From: UBA5336 sp039815055
GTDB lineage: Bacteria > Pseudomonadota > Alphaproteobacteria > Caulobacterales > Hyphomonadaceae
NCBI GenBank assembly: GCA_039815055.1
Contig: JBCCAA010000088.1
Location: forward strand, 1 to 8,337
Direction: 5' to 3'
DNA: 8,337 nucleotides
The notes under the pieces were generated by a model. It did not search any database. It worked only from the letters and a program-made list of their open reading frames with translations, and was not told the origin of the DNA. Made by a program: the position numbers and the translations under genes. Positions 7,028 to 8,337 of this stretch are shown here, one piece after another; position 1 is the first letter of the stretch, and each line of letters begins with the position of its first letter.

Positions 7028-7587
7028 ACTTGTTCATCCGCCTTTTCCGGATGGTGTTTGTCCATCTTCTGACGCGGCCCAAAGCCAATATCCTGGACGT
7101 GTCGCGCCGCAACTATCAGGTCTGGATCACCGACCATGACATGTTCGGCCACATGAACAATTCCAGGTACACCTCGTTCATGGATATCGGAATGGTCCAC
7201 ATCTTTCTTCGAGGCCGCATGATTGGCAGCCTACACAAGGCAGGCCTGTCCCCGGTTGTCATGGGCAAACAGGTCAGCTTCTACCGCCCGTTGAGCTTTC
7301 CCATGCGTTATCAACTCGTCACGCAGATCGTGTGTTGGAGCAAGTTCCACGTGCTCTTCCAGCATGATTTCGTGCACAAGGGAAAAGTACATGCGCGCGG
7401 CCACACCATCGGCCGGTTGATCGGCGCCCGCGATGACCGACCGACCATGGCCGAAGTGATTGATCGATGCGGCTGGGACGTTCCCCATGAAAGCCCGGAG
7501 CCGACGGGCTGGCAGCGCGCCATTCTGAACCGCGCCGAAGCGGAGAAGGACACCCGCGCGCCGATTGAGACGGCTATTTCCGGGTAA
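7024..7587 (+). CDS. Hot-dog acyl-CoA thioesterase, 4HBT/THEM6-like
   Basis: The 187-residue protein belongs to the hot-dog 4-hydroxybenzoyl-CoA thioesterase group and probably hydrolyses an acyl thioester. The signature is D37-H-D39-MFGHMNNSRY49, matching the family pattern Asp, then (G)HMNN, then Tyr at the start of the central helix, as in THEM6-like proteins. Next come PVVMGKQVSFYRPLSF and a strand with WSKFHVLFQHDF, typical of the following hot-dog strands. The first 16 residues (MNLFIRLFRMVFVHLL) are amphipathic or hydrophobic and may hold the enzyme at the membrane surface. Its ATG overlaps the stop of the isomerase-like gene (ATGA at 7024-7027), so the two are translationally coupled and likely share a pathway. 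The C-terminal coding end overlaps the convergent holin gene by 14 bp. The natural substrate is unknown; a fatty or polyketide acyl-CoA/ACP is my inference. Confidence 0.87.
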   Translation: MNLFIRLFRMVFVHLLTRPKANILDVSRRNYQVWITDHDMFGHMNNSRYTSFMDIGMVHIFLRGRMIGSLHKAGLSPVVMGKQVSFYRPLSFPMRYQLVTQIVCWSKFHVLFQHDFVHKGKVHARGHTIGRLIGARDDRPTMAEVIDRCGWDVPHESPEPTGWQRAILNRAEAEKDTRAPIETAISG

Positions 7588-8050
7588 ACACCGGCCCACT
7601 CGGCCCACGATCCCCGAACCACCAGAGCGTCGCCGCCGTGGCCGCAAAGGTCGCTGTCTCTGTAATCGCTGCGCGCCCGGCATCGCTGGTAGACACAAAG
7701 ATCACCACCGCGATCAGCCAGAGCAACAGCGTCAGCGCCGGCCGCGTGAGCCCGCGCACGGCGTCCACCCATTTATAGCTGGGCGCCACCGCCGCGTCTG
7801 CCGCCATTGACGCCTCCAGCCCAGCCCAGCTGCCCTGGGTGTGCGCCAGCGCCAGCTCGGCCTCTGTCTCCTGGCGATCGGCCTTCATCTGCAGCTCCAG
7901 CAGCACCGTTTCATGCTGCCATTTGGCTTGCTCATGGGCCTGCTGCTGGCGTCGCTCGAAGAAGCCCGCCACGCGCCCCAGCGCCGTTCCGAACAGGCCG
8001 AACAGCCCGCCCCCTGCCGCGCTGGCCGTCAGACCGATTACGTCGTCCAT
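7574..8050 (-). CDS. 3TM holin-family protein (phage/GTA type)
   Basis: The 158-residue product looks like the 3TM holin family described for gene transfer agents and prophages, which form inner-membrane lesions that release an endolysin. A Gly/Ala-rich hydrophobic helix lies at about 7-27, then a long charged, probably coiled-coil segment (FERRQQQAHEQAKWQHE through EAELALAH, about 30-70). After KWVDAVRGLTRPA two more hydrophobic helices follow at about 108-130 and 133-150; the W-V-D-A-x-R-x-x-x-RP motif before the second helix is typical of the family. The ATG at 8050 overlaps the upstream M15 peptidase end by 13 bp. A GGGA Shine-Dalgarno (8061-8064, minus strand) stands 10 bases upstream. 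The TAG stop (7574-7576) lies inside the thioesterase gene on the other strand. Confidence 0.8.
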   Translation of the reverse strand: MDDVIGLTASAAGGGLFGLFGTALGRVAGFFERRQQQAHEQAKWQHETVLLELQMKADRQETEAELALAHTQGSWAGLEASMAADAAVAPSYKWVDAVRGLTRPALTLLLWLIAVVIFVSTSDAGRAAITETATFAATAATLWWFGDRGPSGPVFTRK

Positions 8051-8337
8051 AGTGTTTTGCTCCCGGGATAATACCAGAACGCGGGGGCGCCGCGCCGATC
8101 AAGATGAAGAAATGTCCGCGCCAGGCCTAGCCCGGTGAAGCCGAGCCGCCGGGCGCTGGCGAGCAAGAGCCGACGATCATGCCCGGCCAGGCGAATGTCC
8201 ACCGCAAGCGTCTTGTGCATGGAGCGCGGCGCCCCGCCGACATAGCCATTCCACTGCGCGCAGCGATGGCCGGAAGTGACGATCAAAGGCCGCCCGGCAT
8301 CGGCGCGCAGAGCCTCCAGCGCGTCGAGGAAGACCGG
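8038..8337 (-). CDS. Peptidase M15-like endolysin domain protein (5' end cut by window edge)
   Basis: The frame is open from the right edge to a TAA at 8038-8040, giving 99 visible codons; the start is outside the window. The visible sequence includes LDALEALRADAGRP, VTSGHRC, then N-x-x-VGGAPRSMH, then LAVDI, GFTGLGLARTFLHLD and a W near the end. This matches the order of motifs in the M15_3 (D-Ala-D-Ala carboxypeptidase/endolysin) family. The likely zinc ligands are His at 8215-8217, Asp at 8197-8199 and His at 8104-8106. The His-to-Asp spacing is six residues, one shorter than the usual S-x-H-x-x-G-x-A-x-D, and the Gly is absent. Enzymes of this family cut peptide cross-links in peptidoglycan. 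It overlaps the holin gene by 13 bp, so a lysis role is likely. A TTG at 8286 is not a sensible start because it falls inside the domain. Confidence 0.82.
   Translation of the reverse strand, partial: PVFLDALEALRADAGRPLIVTSGHRCAQWNGYVGGAPRSMHKTLAVDIRLAGHDRRLLLASARRLGFTGLGLARTFLHLDRRGAPAFWYYPGSKTLWTT
8061..8064 (-). promoter_or_regulatory. Shine-Dalgarno of the holin-like gene
   Basis: On the minus strand GGGAG lies about nine to ten bases before the ATG at 8050, inside the 3' end of the M15 gene. It supports the chosen holin start and independent or coupled translation of the two lysis genes. Confidence 0.5.

Noticed and set aside
8038..8286. M15 gene starting at the TTG at 8286.
   Set aside because: The frame is open to the window edge and the upstream 17 codons (PVFLDALEALRADAGRP) fit the family, so the gene is truncated by the window, not started there.
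1..8337. CRISPR arrays, tRNA/rRNA genes, insertion sequences, toxin-antitoxin pairs.
   Set aside because: No regular repeat-spacer pattern, cloverleaf-like sequence, transposase or terminal inverted repeats were seen on either strand by eye.

Overview
The window is about 8.3 kb of GC-rich, tightly packed bacterial DNA. It looks alphaproteobacterial, most likely a Hyphomonadaceae/Caulobacterales-like marine bacterium. This rests on the overall gene style, a six-TM hybrid-free sensor kinase, a 3TM holin of the kind named for alphaproteobacterial gene transfer agents, and very short or overlapping gene junctions. It is an inference, because no rRNA or other phylogenetic marker is present.

Layout from left to right. 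(1) A minus-strand gene, cut off by the left edge, encodes a membrane-anchored TIR-domain protein: cytoplasmic TIR, one transmembrane helix, then an extracytoplasmic C-terminal region. (2) After a 148-bp divergent spacer come two plus-strand genes: a secreted lipoprotein zinc peptidase of family M28 with a PA-type insertion, and, 3 bp after its stop, rlmJ (23S rRNA m6A2030 methyltransferase) from a TTG start. (3) A minus-strand membrane histidine kinase (six predicted TM helices, PAS, HisKA, HATPase) converges on rlmJ, and their stop codons overlap by 4 bp. (4) After a second divergent spacer of 144 bp comes a plus-strand pair: an FAD protein that resembles polyenoic fatty acid isomerase (PAI), and a hot-dog thioesterase of the THEM6/4HBT type joined by an ATGA overlap. 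(5) At the right edge are a minus-strand M15-type peptidase (truncated by the edge) and a 3TM holin. These form a phage- or GTA-like lysis pair, and the holin's 3' end overlaps the thioesterase's 3' end by 14 bp.

How the genes may work together: the isomerase-like flavoprotein and thioesterase are translationally coupled and probably act in one pathway on unsaturated acyl chains. The peptidase and holin are the endolysin and membrane-permeabilising parts of a lysis module. The M28 lipoprotein and rlmJ are probably co-transcribed but have no evident shared function. The kinase has no response regulator beside it here. The TIR protein has no recognisable defence partner inside the window, though its downstream neighbours lie outside it.

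No tRNA, rRNA, CRISPR array, insertion sequence or convincing intrinsic terminator was seen. The most noteworthy items are the TIR-TM-envelope architecture, the isomerase/thioesterase pair, a DPSY (not DPPY) catalytic motif in RlmJ, and the lysis pair at the edge.
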